Source of the DNA: Zopfochytrium polystomum
Taxonomy: Eukaryota; Chytridiomycota; Chytridiomycetes; Chytridiales; Chytridiaceae
Direction: 5' to 3'
DNA: 64,000 bases
Assembly: GCA_025765615.1 (NCBI GenBank)
Contig: JAIVFJ010000155.1
Location: forward strand, 1-64,000
The notes below the pieces were generated by a model. It worked only from the letters and a program-made list of their open reading frames with translations. It searched no databases and was not told the origin of the DNA. Positions 34,100-44,419 of the stretch are shown piece after piece (position 1 is the first letter of the stretch; each line of letters begins with the position of its first letter). A program made the position numbers and the translations under genes.

Positions 34100-34982
34100 A
34101 GCCCAAACAACGCAACACGCTTCTCACACACAAATCCTAGCGTGTCTGACTTAGTGTCGCCCCTCCAGGGGGGGAGCCAATGAGCCAGATACCACAACGA
34201 AGCAGGTACTCGATACTCTTGGGGACGAGATTTGGAAGCTGGTCTTCGAGATGGCGGTGCAGCTGAGCAGAATGAGGTTGCACTCGATTTTCTCCGCCAC
34301 CTCAGCAACTTTGGTTTCACAATCAGCGAGAGCGTTCTCTGCAGCATCGTACTCTTCAGCAAAGGTCTCGTATTCGTCCTCTGTCCACTCTCAGAAAGCG
34401 ACCATGAGGGTTCGCAAGCCAGTCTCAGAAAACTCTCGCAAAGTAGTGTCCGTTTTCGTCAGTTGTTCTGCAGGAGTTTTTTCAATTGATCTGTGGACAG
34501 GGTTACCCTGGCCGACGATGACTGACATTTGTTTGCGATCTGAGTTGAACTCTAGCGAGTTGAGAATCTCGTAAGGCTCAGTCTGGTTGACTGCGTTGGT
34601 AAGGCGTTGTGTTGACTTGGTGCCGAACGTGAAGGTCACGCCGCTGTTCACCATGCCGTACTAAAAAAGGGCAGACTCGTCTGGAGATTGAGCTTCGTAG
34701 ATCGTTTTATGGCTCCGCTCGTCGACTGATGGGATCGCGTCATGGCACAAGGCAATTGCTCACGCGAATATTTGCATGTGCTCCAACGTGTTCTTCGGCA
34801 ATTTTGCATCTTGCATAAACATACGTGTAAATGCAATCGAGTTTCCCAAAAATGAAATATAAGAATTTGTTTCTTACCTGAATTGCCCTGCCAAACCCAC
34901 CCTTGTCCTTCATGTCGTCAAACTCGACGCCGTCGACGTACCACTTTGCCAGGCGCATCTCAGGCCCTGGAGGAAGCCCCAA
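34100..34982 (-). pseudogene. P4-ATPase (lipid flippase) nucleotide-binding domain, dead fragment
   Basis: Minus-strand frames match the N domain and hinge of Drs2/ATP8A-type flippases: GVTFTFGTKSTQRL, YEILNSLEFNSDRKQMSVIV (about 34570), FSETGLRTLMVAF, then WTEDEYETFAEEYDAAE, KIECNLILL, and in a shifted frame EDQLPNLVPKSIEYLL. An in-frame TGA (34391-34393) replaces what is usually an Arg or similar. The KGAD ATP-binding motif is missing, and a frameshift precedes the EDQLP block. An exon-like piece at 34868-34982 lies upstream. The downstream hinge and membrane helices are gone, replaced by LTR-A. It is co-oriented with the phosphorylation-site fragment at 49690-49870. Confidence 0.75.
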
Positions 34983-35085
34983 CTTTTCGGGTTTGAAAAC
35001 CGATTGCCCATTTTCAAATGGAAAAATGAGAAAAGAAAGAGGAAAAAAAGTCAGTGATAGTAAAAACAGGAAAAAAAACTGACAA

Positions 35086-36345
35086 GTGCTCTTGTTGCCT
35101 GCCTGCCCACCGATGTCAGCTGTCGCTTGCTGCCATGATCATCGTGGCAAACGACTGGTGCTTGCACACCCAATAAACAAAGCAACTGAGAGAGAAGTAA
35201 ATAACCCCCTTGCCGACACTGCAGCCCACATCATTTGCCCTGATCTTGATCTCTTCTCTGCTACAACCCACAGTTACACACAGTCAACCATCATTGGTCA
35301 GTGTCTACGCAATATCTCTGAGAGGTAAGGTGAGCTTTGTTTTTCAAGCCTCCACTGATCGCCTTGCAGTGCTCAATCAAATGCTATCAATCAGAAGCGA
35401 ACGAAAACAAAATGTTATGGTCTGCATAAAGGGCCCTGTTCTGGACTCAAGCAGCCACAGTCTAGTGTATGATGGGAGAAAATTTCTCTCTCAAGTTGAG
35501 ATTCATTTTGAGAAGTATCGCCATTACGACCTAGAACCATCAAATTGGAATGGAAGAGAGTATTTTCTTTTGACTGAATTCCAAAAGCTTTTCTGAAGAA
35601 GGATTCAAGTTTGCGTATACCAGCTGATAGATCGAAGGACGTCATTCTCATATGTGTGTTTGGAAAATCTGATATTGACGAAGGACTTCAGTGGGCTGCT
35701 TCCTGTAATGGCATTCGATGGCTTCTCCTTGGGCAGTATCGTGACAGCTTCATGACTTCTCTGCTGGCTGGAGGAGAAGAAGTCACAAAACTTATGTCGC
35801 CCTTGCACAATTCGCTCACAAGTGCCCATATGTTGTGGAGAATACCTTTGTGCATGTTCTCTATTTAAAGCTGACAACATTTGTGAGACGTTCTAGAGAT
35901 TCTCTTGTCAAGGATTCAAGAACTCAGACCTTGAAGAATGAAGTGAGAAAGTGGGCATCCAAATGTGAGAAATGGCACTTAAAAGAACCATCAGTTCAAA
36001 AGTTGATTTGTTCATTCTCTCCATTACTGCTCACAAACATCCCAGTTGCTTTACTTGCATGGGTCAGAAGTTCTGCCAAAAATTCGTGCTCAGGAAGCTC
36101 AAGACTTAGCGCTGCTTGCTGTGAAGGCAATCTCTTCAGGGTATCTTGATTTGAACCGATTCCAGTACCACTTTGTGTGTGCTCAGATGAAGATGTATAC
36201 GCTCAAAAATCTGTGTGGACAAGCTTCAGCAAAACTTTTTTCTGAAGTTATTTGGTCAAAGTTCATCTATTTGTATTCAAGCTCTCGCGAGAGTAGGAAG
36301 TCGATTGACGCGCTCCGAGGTTCTGGATTTGATGAGAATGCTCTG
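35086..36345 (+). pseudogene. Left part of a decayed transposon gene (element E)
   Basis: Discontinuous frames that seem to belong to one long protein: VLNQMLSIRSERKQNVMVC, then KDVILICVFGKSDIDEGLQW, VVENTFVHVLYLKL, LKNEVRKWASKCEKWHL and FIYLYSSSRESRKSIDALRG. It is interrupted at the CTCTG target site by the reverse solo LTR; across the removed insertion the frame continues from GFDENAL into DSNDVDLPQFHP at 45997. I do not recognise the family. Many stops and shifts show decay. See the right part at 45997-49599. Confidence 0.5.
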
Positions 36346-37439
36346 TGATGAAATCCCACCCAGGACTGGAGGGACTTGGTGTGTGTGGGGATGAATAGAG
36401 AGAGAGAGAGAGCAGTGATGATGGAAAAGGGAGAGGAGTGAGAGGATGGAGAGACGAGAGAGGAGTGAGTGGGCAGAGATGGAAGAGAGAGCAAATGGAG
36501 GAAGAGAGATTGGCTTGTTTTGCACTGGATTCTGTCAAAGCAGCAAGGAGGGGGTTTTTTTCCTTTTTTTTGATCTCTGTGAGAGGTTGCTGCTTTTATA
36601 CTCCTGCAGGTTGGAGCCATCAGAAAACAGAGGGAGCGGTGGGCTGCACGGAGCAGGCCACAGAAATGAGATAAAGCAGGCTGAGCACCAATCCCCAGCC
36701 TGGGCTAAGTACCCATTCAGGGCTAAGTACCACCCAGGGCTGGGCATCACCCAGGGCTGAGTACCAACCAGGGCTGAGTACCAGTCTGGGCTGAGCACCA
36801 CCCAGGGCTGAGTACAAGCCTGGGCTGTGCACCACCCTGGGCTAAGTACCAGCCAGGGCTGAGTACCACCTTGGGCTGAGCACTTTTGTCTGGGCTGAGT
36901 ACCACCAGGAACCAATTTACAGCTTGTTTGAGAAACAGTTGCTTGTAAATTGGTTTGGTTGTTTCCAAATCAGGAAGCTTGTTTGGGAAACAAGCCGCTT
37001 TTTTCCTTGTTTTTAGAAATCCAATGATTGGTGCAATCTCTGGTGAGCTCAGTTTTTATCTCACTTTTAGAAATGCAGTGATTGGTGCAATCCCTGATTC
37101 CTGAATGCCTGTTGCATTGCTCAGATTGCACAGCACAGCAGGAAAGCTGGAATTCCAGGTTAGGGAGTGGAATTCCAATGCAGAGAGCGGAATTCCAGAT
37201 CAGGAAGTGGAATCTCGATGCAGAGAGCGGAATTGCAGATCAGGAAGCGGAATTCCGATGCATGGGGCAGTGGTTCACTGCTTCTGCATGTTTGCTGTGC
37301 TGTGTTACATGTGCAGAGTGCGTAGTTTGAGCGTCTTTGTGCATGTTCTAATTGCATTGTTCCTACCGGTAGGATGAACAAAGCTAGAACAACAGCCGCC
37401 TTTGCCTATCTCTTTTTATTGAGAACAGATTAGCCCTTC
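36346..37439 (-). mobile_element. Solo LTR-A, reverse, first part (TSD CTCTG)
   Basis: Begins TGATGAAATCCC (the reverse of the LTR end) right after CTCTG (36341-36345). It runs through the TATA box (minus strand, about 36596), the CAGCCC array and the GGAATTCC array to GATTAGCCCTTC, where a SINE interrupts it. The remainder is at 45851-45991, followed by a second CTCTG. The two parts together are about 1.22 kb. Confidence 0.9.
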
Positions 37440-37538
37440 GCCCCTCACAAGAGCCTAGCTGAGAAAGCATGGGGGGTCTGGGTATCTGTCACTCAAGGGC
37501 CAGGGTTCAAGTCACGACGCCAGCTGTTGAAGGCAACA
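37440..37538 (+). mobile_element. tRNA-derived SINE, 5' part
   Basis: Starts right after the 15-bp target duplication ACAGATTAGCCCTTC (37425-37439). It has an A-box-like TAGCTGAGAAAG (about 37456) and a B-box-like GGGTTCAAGTCACG (37503-37516), as in Pol III promoters of tRNA-related SINEs. The copia element splits it at CAACA (37534-37538). The rest is at 45670-45850. Confidence 0.75.
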
Positions 37539-37846
37539 TGTTGAGATTCGACCCACGGGGTACACTACGCCCGTTACTGATGATCCCTTTGAGAACTCCA
37601 TCCAATCACATTGGATGGGGTGTTTGAAGGGCTCAGTAGATTCAATACTTGAATGGGGCGCTCGGAAGGGCTAATCTGTTCTCAATAAAAAGAGATAGGC
37701 AAAGGCGGCTGTTGTTCTAGCTTTGTTCATCCTACCGGTAGGAACAATGCAATTAGAACATGCACAAAAACGCGCAAACTACGCACTCTGCACATGTAAC
37801 ACAGCACAGCAAGCATGCAGAAGCTGTGTACCACTGCCCAATGCTC

Positions 37847-37982
37847 CGGAATTCCGCTCCCTGCATCGGAATTCCGCTCTCTGCACCGGAATTCCGCGCT
37901 CTGCATCGGATTTCCGCTTCCTGATCTGGAATTCCTCTCTCTGCACCGGAATTCCGCTTCCTGATCTGGAATTCCAGCTTTC
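37847..37982. repeat. GGAATTCC tandem array in LTR-A U3
   Basis: Seven units of 19-21 bp of the type CGGAATTCCGCTCTCTGCAT, with variants ending in CTGATCT. GGAATTCC is palindromic. The same array recurs with different unit numbers in the copies at 25693, 36346 (reverse) and 44420. Confidence 0.85.
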
Positions 37983-38216
37983 CTGCTGTGCTGTGCAATC
38001 TGAGCAATGCAACAGGCATTTAGGAATCAGTGATTGCACCAATCACTGCATTTCTAAAAGTGAGATAAAAACTGAGCTCACCAGAGATTGCACCAATCAT
38101 TGGATTTCTAAAAACAAGGAAAAAGCGGCTTGTTTCCCAAACAAGCTTCCTGATTTGGAAACAACCAAACCAATTTACAAGCAACTGTTTCTCAAACAAG
38201 CTGTAAATTGGTTCCT

Positions 38217-38440
38217 GGTGGTACTCAGCCCAGACAAAGTGCTCAGCCCAAGGTGGTACTCAGCCCTGGCTGGTACTTAGCCCTGGGTGGTGCACAGCCC
38301 AGGCTGGTACTCAGCCCTGGGTGGTGCTCAGCCCAGGCTGGTACTTAGCCCTGGCTGGTATCCAGCCCTGAGTGATGCCCAGCACTGGGTGGTACTCAGC
38401 CCTGAATGGGTACTTAGCCCAGGCTGGGGATTTGTGCTCA
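38217..38440. repeat. CAGCCC tandem array in LTR-A U3
   Basis: About twelve units near 20 bp of the type GGTACTCAGCCCTGGCT, alternating with CCAGGCTGGT forms, directly upstream of the TATA box. Present in all LTR-A copies and variable in unit number. Confidence 0.85.
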
Positions 38441-38521
38441 GCCTGTTTTATCTCATTTCTGTGGCCTGCTCTGTGCAGCCCACTGCTCCCTCTGTTTTCT
38501 GATGGCTCCAACCTGCAGGAG

Positions 38522-38529
38522 TATAAAAG
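38522..38529 (+). promoter_or_regulatory. TATA box of copia-A
   Basis: TATAAAAG, conserved in every LTR-A copy in the window that covers this position (22937, 26639, 33830, 36596 reverse, 45403). Confidence 0.75.
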
Positions 38530-38996
38530 CAGCAACCTCTCACAGAGATCAAAAAAAGGAATCCAACCCCCTCCTTGCTGCTTTGACAGAATCCAGTGCA
38601 AAACAAGCCAATCTCTCTTCCTCCATTTGCTCTCTCTTCCATCTCTGCCCACTCACTCCTCTCTCCTCTTTCTATCCTCTCACTCCTCTCCCTTTTCCAT
38701 CATCACTGCTCTCTCTCTCTCTCTCTCTCTCTCTTCATCCCCACACACACCAAGTCCCTCCAGTCCTGGGTGGGATTTCATCACAAAGCTACCTACAAGC
38801 CGTCGGCCACACTTGTACGCTCGAACAGGGCCCTGCTGCTCTTACAAGAAAAGGGTTTCTGACTCTAAACAAGACCAACCTGTCTGTGAGCACCGGCTCA
38901 CCAGCTACTTTAAGGCAACAAAGGGCTCTTGGCTCTCTACAAGAAAAGGGCTACCGCTCTAAACAAGTCCACTGGTCCACCAAGCCGCTACCTAGC

Positions 38997-41900
38997 ATGT
39001 CTTCTTCAACCCCCAAGGCTGTCCGCTTCTCTTCTTACGGCTACCAGGCTTGGGAACTGCATGTGGAAGAAGTCATCAAGCCGGTCATGGCATACAATCT
39101 TGTTGCCAGCTTCCTCAAGCCTGATTACTTCGGTACGTTCAACGAGCACTGCACCAAGGTCGGCATCAGCGCTGCTCCTCCCAGTATTGGTTCTCCCCCT
39201 GAATCCTCTGCAACAGCGGAGGCCAAGGCTGCGTACAGTGAGATGTACCGTCTGCACCACGCTGCCCTTGACAAGTACCACACTGGTATACGCCAAGAAC
39301 ACAAGACCTACAGGGAGCTTGAGGCCCAACACGACAAGGCAGTTGCTACCCTCGACTCCTGCTCGCGCATTGAGGATGTGCGCTCCATGAATGCGGCAAA
39401 CATCACCAACTGCGCTGACCGGTACAAGTGGCTCAATGACAAGTACGCCCTGCAGGACCACACTGGTTCACAGCAGGACAAGTGGCTTGCGACTTACAGT
39501 CGTTTGGCAAAACCCAGAGACTCTGGTCCGGCAGTCCAGGAGTGGTACACCACTCTGACCACACTGGTCACGGATTGGCCAAAGCATTTCAAATGTACTG
39601 CCACCACTTGCAGGGGTGTGACAAACATCCTGCGTTCTGCCATCATCCACAAAGCAAGGGAAACGCTGCCTGGACATGAAATCTTCTCTGGTGTTCGTCA
39701 AAATCTTCTCAAGGGGCTGTCAGGCTACGCCAACACCAGCGATCTCGTCAAGGAGTTGACAAACTGCCACACGCTGTACCAGCAAAGCAAAGAGAAGAAC
39801 AGCAGACACTCTGCTCACCATGGCACTCCTGAGTTGGAAACAGCTGCTTCAGCAAAGACCTCAGCGGCAACCAAGAAGCGCAAGATCGGTGAGGCACTCA
39901 ACGGCAAGCCTACTTGTGACCTTCATGGAATCTGGGTCTCACACTCTCGCGAGGAATGCCTCAAGTTCCCTCACGGGAAGTCAGAGCCGGCTCGCCCTGC
40001 AAAGAAGGCCAAGGGCAAGCAGCCTGCACACGCCAAAGAAGCCAAGGCCACGCCAGCTGATTCCAAGAAAGCTACTGAGACTGCCAAGATTGCACGTGAG
40101 GTGGCCGCTAAAGAACACCACCAAGCCTCTTGCACAGCCTCTGAGGACTCTCCTCCCCACAAATGCTACAGGATGGATACTCCACCACCGCCTCCTGAAG
40201 CAGAAGACGTCGAAATGCTGGAGTTCAGTACTGAGGGTGCTGCGCGCCTTGCAGACACTTCAGCTCTGGACGACTTCCTTTCAGTAGAAAGGGCACTTGC
40301 GGCACGGGAGTTTGAAATTGGAACATGCCAGGCCGTTGAGGTGGAGGAGGAATTTGAAGTGGAACTCACAGTTACACTTCTTGACGGCAGAATGGATCCA
40401 GACTGGATCACTGACAACATTGTCTCAAACGTCGGCTACAAAGTGATGTACGAATCTGGGCGTTTCCTCTACCGCAACGTCACCTACCGCCGCATCTACG
40501 AGACTGCGCTGATGGCAAGACTTGCTGGCGGCAACCCACACCAGGTCATCCTTGACTCTGGGGCTTCCAGGACCATGTCGCCTTGTGAAGAGCACTTCAC
40601 AAACTTGCGGCCCACCTCCCAGCAGATCAAAACAGCTGATGGCTTTGCAACTGCCACTGGAGTGGGCGACTTTACCCTGTTCGTTGACGGAAGAGCTCTC
40701 ATCATGAGGAACTCGCTCTATGTGCCAGAGTTCTCAGACACTCTACTCTCAGTTCAGCAAATCGTGCGGCAGACAGGTCACAACGTGACTTTCACAGCAG
40801 ACACAGCCCTATTGCATCCTCGGGTACATGGTTCAGACTTTACCATTGCTCACAGGGACACAGGGAATGTCTATGTTGTGGACCCTTCTCTTCTGACGGG
40901 ACATACTGGTCTCGACAGGGCAGAACTTGGAAGGGACGCGCCGACTCCTTCGGGGGACGCCCCAGGTGAGTCGCAACAGCAAACTGCTCCTTTGCAAACT
41001 GCAACTCCAACTTTAAGTCAAACTGACCCAGACCCTTTACCAAACCCTCAGAACATTGAAGCAGTCCGAGCTCTTCACAAGAAATTTGGTCACCTGTCTT
41101 TATCTTCTTTGAAGCGTACTTGGTCAAATCTGAATAAAGTTGGTCATTCATTTTTCCTCATTCATGACATTCCCTGCGTGACATGTGATGTTGGGAAATT
41201 GAAAGCTTCGCCTATCCACTCCACTTCCAGACCAAACACCACACTGCTTGGTCGTTTACACACTGATGCTGTCCCACTGCCCGCACGTGGACACCATGGT
41301 GAAAAACATTGGCAACTGGTTGTGGAAGAGTCAACCCGTTGGCTTGACATTGAGTTCCTCAACTCTTTGTCCGACGCGCCCACAAGATTCCGGTCTACGA
41401 TCGAAAGGTTTGAACAACAACATGGCAAACATATCACATCTGTGCGCTGTGACAGGGGGGAAATCTTCAAAGATGGAGAATTCAAAACTTGGGCCAATAC
41501 TCGGCATCCTCCTATTGTTTTAGAACCTAGTCCTGCATTCACCAAGGAATTCAATGGGCTGGTAGAACGTCAGGTCAACACTCTCAAAGATATGGCACAC
41601 TGCATGCTCTTAGAGTCACGATTGCCCCACTCTTTCTTTGTGTATGCAGTCCGCTACGCAGCATACATCAAGAACAGGGTTTACCACTCTTACACTAAGA
41701 AAACACCTTACGAAGCATGGTACGGTGAAAAGCCAAATGTTGATCACATCCGCACCTTTGGCTGTTTGGTTATCCACCGTATCCCAAAGGAAAAGCGAAC
41801 GCTTAAACATCCTGACAAAGGGGCGCCAGGCATATTCTTAGGGTATAAAGGAAACACTCTTCCAGTAGTCTACGACGTGAAAACCCAGAGAATATCGGAA

Positions 41901-44255
41901 CACTTCCATGTCTCTTTTCACGAAAATGTTTTTCCTGGCATTGTGCGGAACTGGAGACAGTTCCTTCATGACTCCCGCTTGAAGGAATGGGGACCAGTCC
42001 AACCCACAGCTCAGGATTTCCAATATCTTTCCTCCTCGTTGCATACCCCCGCTATGTCCACTGATCCAGATGTGGCACATCCTGACGCTCTGTCTGACTC
42101 ACAAGAAGACGATGTACCACCTGCAGAATCACAGGGGGGAGATCTACAGCCGGGTATGCTGTACGACGCTTCTGATTCTGAACCAGAGTCAATACCTGAT
42201 GAACAGGAAATCCCTCCTAGGGAGCGCTCAACTTCCCCTGACATTCTAGCTTTGCCAGAGTCAACAGGGGAGGCAACAAATCCCCCAATCATACCACGAG
42301 AGCCATCAGGTTTACGTGACTACCTGGCATTGAAGGCAAACCTTTGTAAACTACGAACAAAACCATCAATTGCCACAAGTCCTTCCACTTACAGTCAGAA
42401 AACACTCCGCGCTTTAACTGCAAGAATTCGTAAACTACGAATAGCACGGGGACAATTTCGTGAACTCTACCAAACGCTCAAAGCATACACTGTGCTTGAG
42501 CCGGAGGAAGTCACAGCATATCCAACAGAAAGGATCCACCAGCGGGACTTACCGCCACTCCCTGCTTCGCATAAAGAGGCCATGCGTTCTCCTTTTGCAA
42601 AGTATTGGAAGGCAGCTCAACTCTCAGAGATCAATTCGATCACGTCAAAGCATGTCTGGGACTTAGTGGCTCGACCTAAAGGGCGTAAGATACTCAAGCC
42701 CAAATGGGTTTTTGCCTACAAGTTTGACAGTGAAGGGTACCTTGAACGCTTCAAGGCTCGCCTTGTTGGTCGGGGTTACACTCAGATCTTTGGTCAGGAC
42801 TACAATGAGACCTTCTCCCCTGTCGTCCGCAGCTCCTCCATAAGGGCAATCCTTGCTATCTCGTTGCTGTTTGACCTCATACTTGCAGGCCTTGATGTCG
42901 AAACCGCATACTTGAACGCCAAACTGGACATTGAAAACTTCATGGAACAACCAGAAGGCTTTGAGATACGTGGTGCAGACGGGATACTTCTTGTCTGTTT
43001 ACTCAGGAAGAGTCTGTACGGACTGCACCAGTCTGGTCGACAGTGGTACAAAACAATCCGCGACTTCCTAGTAGAAATTGGATTTACGCAATTGAAGACT
43101 GACCACTGTGTCTTTGTTCAAAGGCACCCTGATGGAAAGGTCAAGACCATCATCACTCTATACGTAGATGACATCCTCATCTTCAGTCACACTGAAGAAG
43201 AAATTGCCAAAATTCTTTCTCTGATCAAATCAAAGTTCAAAATCCGCGAGGACCTCAACCCAAAAGTTGCTGTTGGCATCCAAGTTGAGAAAATCAAAGA
43301 TGGAATCTTTATTGGACAGAAAAACTACACACAGCATGTCTTGGAGGAAGCAAACTACTGGTGTGACGATGAAGGCTTACCTGTCAAAATCAAAGCAACT
43401 CCCATGTCCACGACATGGATGCACGATGTGGACTCTGGAAAACTTCCACAAAAAGAGTCGGAATACTTCCGAAGCACACTCATGCAACTTGCTTACCTTG
43501 CAAACTTGACGCGCCCTGACATTGCGTATGCTGTGAATACACTTGCACAATACCAGTCCACTCCAACCCATTCAGATTCCCTTGCGCTTGACAGATTGCT
43601 GCGATATGTCCGCGCTACCTGGGATCATGGACTTTTCTACCAAAAGGGAGACTCCCAGATGACATGCATCACCAATGCAACGCTCCCAGAGGTAGAGAAA
43701 GCTGCAGGTATTTCTTACCCAGAGTGGGATGAACCACATGGCTACGCTGATGCCAGCTATGCTGAAGAGGATGGACGCAAGTCGAGGTCAGGGCATGTGT
43801 TCATGCTTTGCGGGGGTGCTATTACATGGTACAGCAAGAAACAATCAGTTGTCGCTTTGTCCTCAACTGAGGCAGAATACTTCTCCCTTACTGAGGCCAT
43901 CAAAGAGGCAATCTGGCTACGAATGCTCTTCCAGGAGCTGGGTATGGATTTAAATAAGCCCACTACTGTTTATGAAGACAATTGTTCAACCATAGCTATT
44001 GCTATGAATCCAATACACCATGGCCGGGTCAAACACTTTGACGTGAGGTTGCATTTCATACGGGACCACTTGGAGAAAAAGGAGGTTCAACTCATTCATT
44101 GCCCAACGGACAAGATGATTGCCGACCTTCTCACCAAAGCTCTTCCCGCAGCTCAACATGCAAAGCTTGCATCACTGATGGGAATTTGCAGTCTCGCCGA
44201 CCTCCAAGGTGTAAGCGTGGTGCCCACGCTCAAATCAGCACAACGCTTAGTCTAA
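38997..44255 (+). CDS. Copia-A Gag-Pol polyprotein (gag, protease, integrase, reverse transcriptase, RNase H)
   Basis: One uninterrupted frame of 1752 residues from the ATG at 38997. The frame is open back to 38502, but that ATG lies upstream of the TATA box and cannot be in the transcript. Domains in order: Gag (about 1-300) with a Cys/His segment CDLHGIWVSHSREEC (about 306); aspartic protease DSGAS (about 518); integrase with HHCC-type zinc region (HKKFGH..CVTCD, about 690-730) and DDE residues in HTDAV (about 755), RCDRGE (about 817) and GLVER (about 857); reverse transcriptase (about 1220-1500) with YVDD at about 1389; RNase H (about 1580-1712) with YADASYAEED, SSTEAEYFSL and YEDNCS. All catalytic residues are present, so it looks competent. 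Gag and Pol share one frame, as in many copia elements, so their ratio must be set without frameshifting. Confidence 0.96.
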   Translation: MSSSTPKAVRFSSYGYQAWELHVEEVIKPVMAYNLVASFLKPDYFGTFNEHCTKVGISAAPPSIGSPPESSATAEAKAAYSEMYRLHHAALDKYHTGIRQEHKTYRELEAQHDKAVATLDSCSRIEDVRSMNAANITNCADRYKWLNDKYALQDHTGSQQDKWLATYSRLAKPRDSGPAVQEWYTTLTTLVTDWPKHFKCTATTCRGVTNILRSAIIHKARETLPGHEIFSGVRQNLLKGLSGYANTSDLVKELTNCHTLYQQSKEKNSRHSAHHGTPELETAASAKTSAATKKRKIGEALNGKPTCDLHGIWVSHSREECLKFPHGKSEPARPAKKAKGKQPAHAKEAKATPADSKKATETAKIAREVAAKEHHQASCTASEDSPPHKCYRMDTPPPPPEAEDVEMLEFSTEGAARLADTSALDDFLSVERALAAREFEIGTCQAVEVEEEFEVELTVTLLDGRMDPDWITDNIVSNVGYKVMYESGRFLYRNVTYRRIYETALMARLAGGNPHQVILDSGASRTMSPCEEHFTNLRPTSQQIKTADGFATATGVGDFTLFVDGRALIMRNSLYVPEFSDTLLSVQQIVRQTGHNVTFTADTALLHPRVHGSDFTIAHRDTGNVYVVDPSLLTGHTGLDRAELGRDAPTPSGDAPGESQQQTAPLQTATPTLSQTDPDPLPNPQNIEAVRALHKKFGHLSLSSLKRTWSNLNKVGHSFFLIHDIPCVTCDVGKLKASPIHSTSRPNTTLLGRLHTDAVPLPARGHHGEKHWQLVVEESTRWLDIEFLNSLSDAPTRFRSTIERFEQQHGKHITSVRCDRGEIFKDGEFKTWANTRHPPIVLEPSPAFTKEFNGLVERQVNTLKDMAHCMLLESRLPHSFFVYAVRYAAYIKNRVYHSYTKKTPYEAWYGEKPNVDHIRTFGCLVIHRIPKEKRTLKHPDKGAPGIFLGYKGNTLPVVYDVKTQRISEHFHVSFHENVFPGIVRNWRQFLHDSRLKEWGPVQPTAQDFQYLSSSLHTPAMSTDPDVAHPDALSDSQEDDVPPAESQGGDLQPGMLYDASDSEPESIPDEQEIPPRERSTSPDILALPESTGEATNPPIIPREPSGLRDYLALKANLCKLRTKPSIATSPSTYSQKTLRALTARIRKLRIARGQFRELYQTLKAYTVLEPEEVTAYPTERIHQRDLPPLPASHKEAMRSPFAKYWKAAQLSEINSITSKHVWDLVARPKGRKILKPKWVFAYKFDSEGYLERFKARLVGRGYTQIFGQDYNETFSPVVRSSSIRAILAISLLFDLILAGLDVETAYLNAKLDIENFMEQPEGFEIRGADGILLVCLLRKSLYGLHQSGRQWYKTIRDFLVEIGFTQLKTDHCVFVQRHPDGKVKTIITLYVDDILIFSHTEEEIAKILSLIKSKFKIREDLNPKVAVGIQVEKIKDGIFIGQKNYTQHVLEEANYWCDDEGLPVKIKATPMSTTWMHDVDSGKLPQKESEYFRSTLMQLAYLANLTRPDIAYAVNTLAQYQSTPTHSDSLALDRLLRYVRATWDHGLFYQKGDSQMTCITNATLPEVEKAAGISYPEWDEPHGYADASYAEEDGRKSRSGHVFMLCGGAITWYSKKQSVVALSSTEAEYFSLTEAIKEAIWLRMLFQELGMDLNKPTTVYEDNCSTIAIAMNPIHHGRVKHFDVRLHFIRDHLEKKEVQLIHCPTDKMIADLLTKALPAAQHAKLASLMGICSLADLQGVSVVPTLKSAQRLV

Positions 44256-44327
44256 AGGCTCTCTCTGGCTTCTCCAGCTACACTTGTGGGTTCATGCAGG
44301 TTTTCACAAGTGTAGGGGGGTACATGG

Positions 44328-44344
44328 GTGGGTTCGAGTCCCAC
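44328..44344 (+). other. tRNA T-arm-like sequence in copia-A 3' leader
   Basis: GTGGG-TTCGAGT-CCCAC makes a perfect 5-bp stem with a canonical T-loop (Pol III B box), between the polyprotein stop and the 3' LTR. No complete tRNA cloverleaf is seen around it. Confidence 0.5.
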
Positions 44345-44419
44345 TGCTTGGCTGGCATTGTTGGACAGCCATGTACTCCAGGAGAAACAGTTGCCCCCTC
44401 TCTTTCTATTGCGGGGGTG

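Larger units (their letters stand above)
37539..38783 (+). repeat. Copia-A 5' LTR
   Basis: 1245 bp. Contains an ATTGGATG inverted segment near the start, a seven-unit 20-bp GGAATTCC array (about 37847-37982), a palindrome around CAAACAAGC, a CAGCCC array (about 38217-38440), TATAAAAG at 38522-38529 and a pyrimidine-rich tract before the end. Transcription should start about 30 bp after the TATA box, giving a long U3 and a short R-U5. Confidence 0.95.

Noticed and set aside
34391..34393. In-frame TGA in the P4-ATPase as evidence for stop-codon reassignment
   Set aside because: The same fragment has other lesions, and intact genes in the window use TGA as a stop (UNG, ARPC4, prenyltransferase).
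37847..37982. Possible CRISPR-like array of 20-bp repeats
   Set aside because: Head-to-tail units without unique spacers, inside a eukaryotic LTR.
37723..38280. 185-residue ORF, identical at 44604-45161
   Set aside because: It lies entirely inside the two LTRs and its ORF-like nature follows from the tandem arrays; related ORFs appear in every LTR-A copy on both strands.
38502..38996. ATG at 38502 as the start of a 1917-residue copia polyprotein
   Set aside because: It lies in the LTR upstream of the TATA box (38522), so it cannot be in the genomic transcript. The ATG at 38997 after the LTR is in frame and begins a Gag-like sequence.
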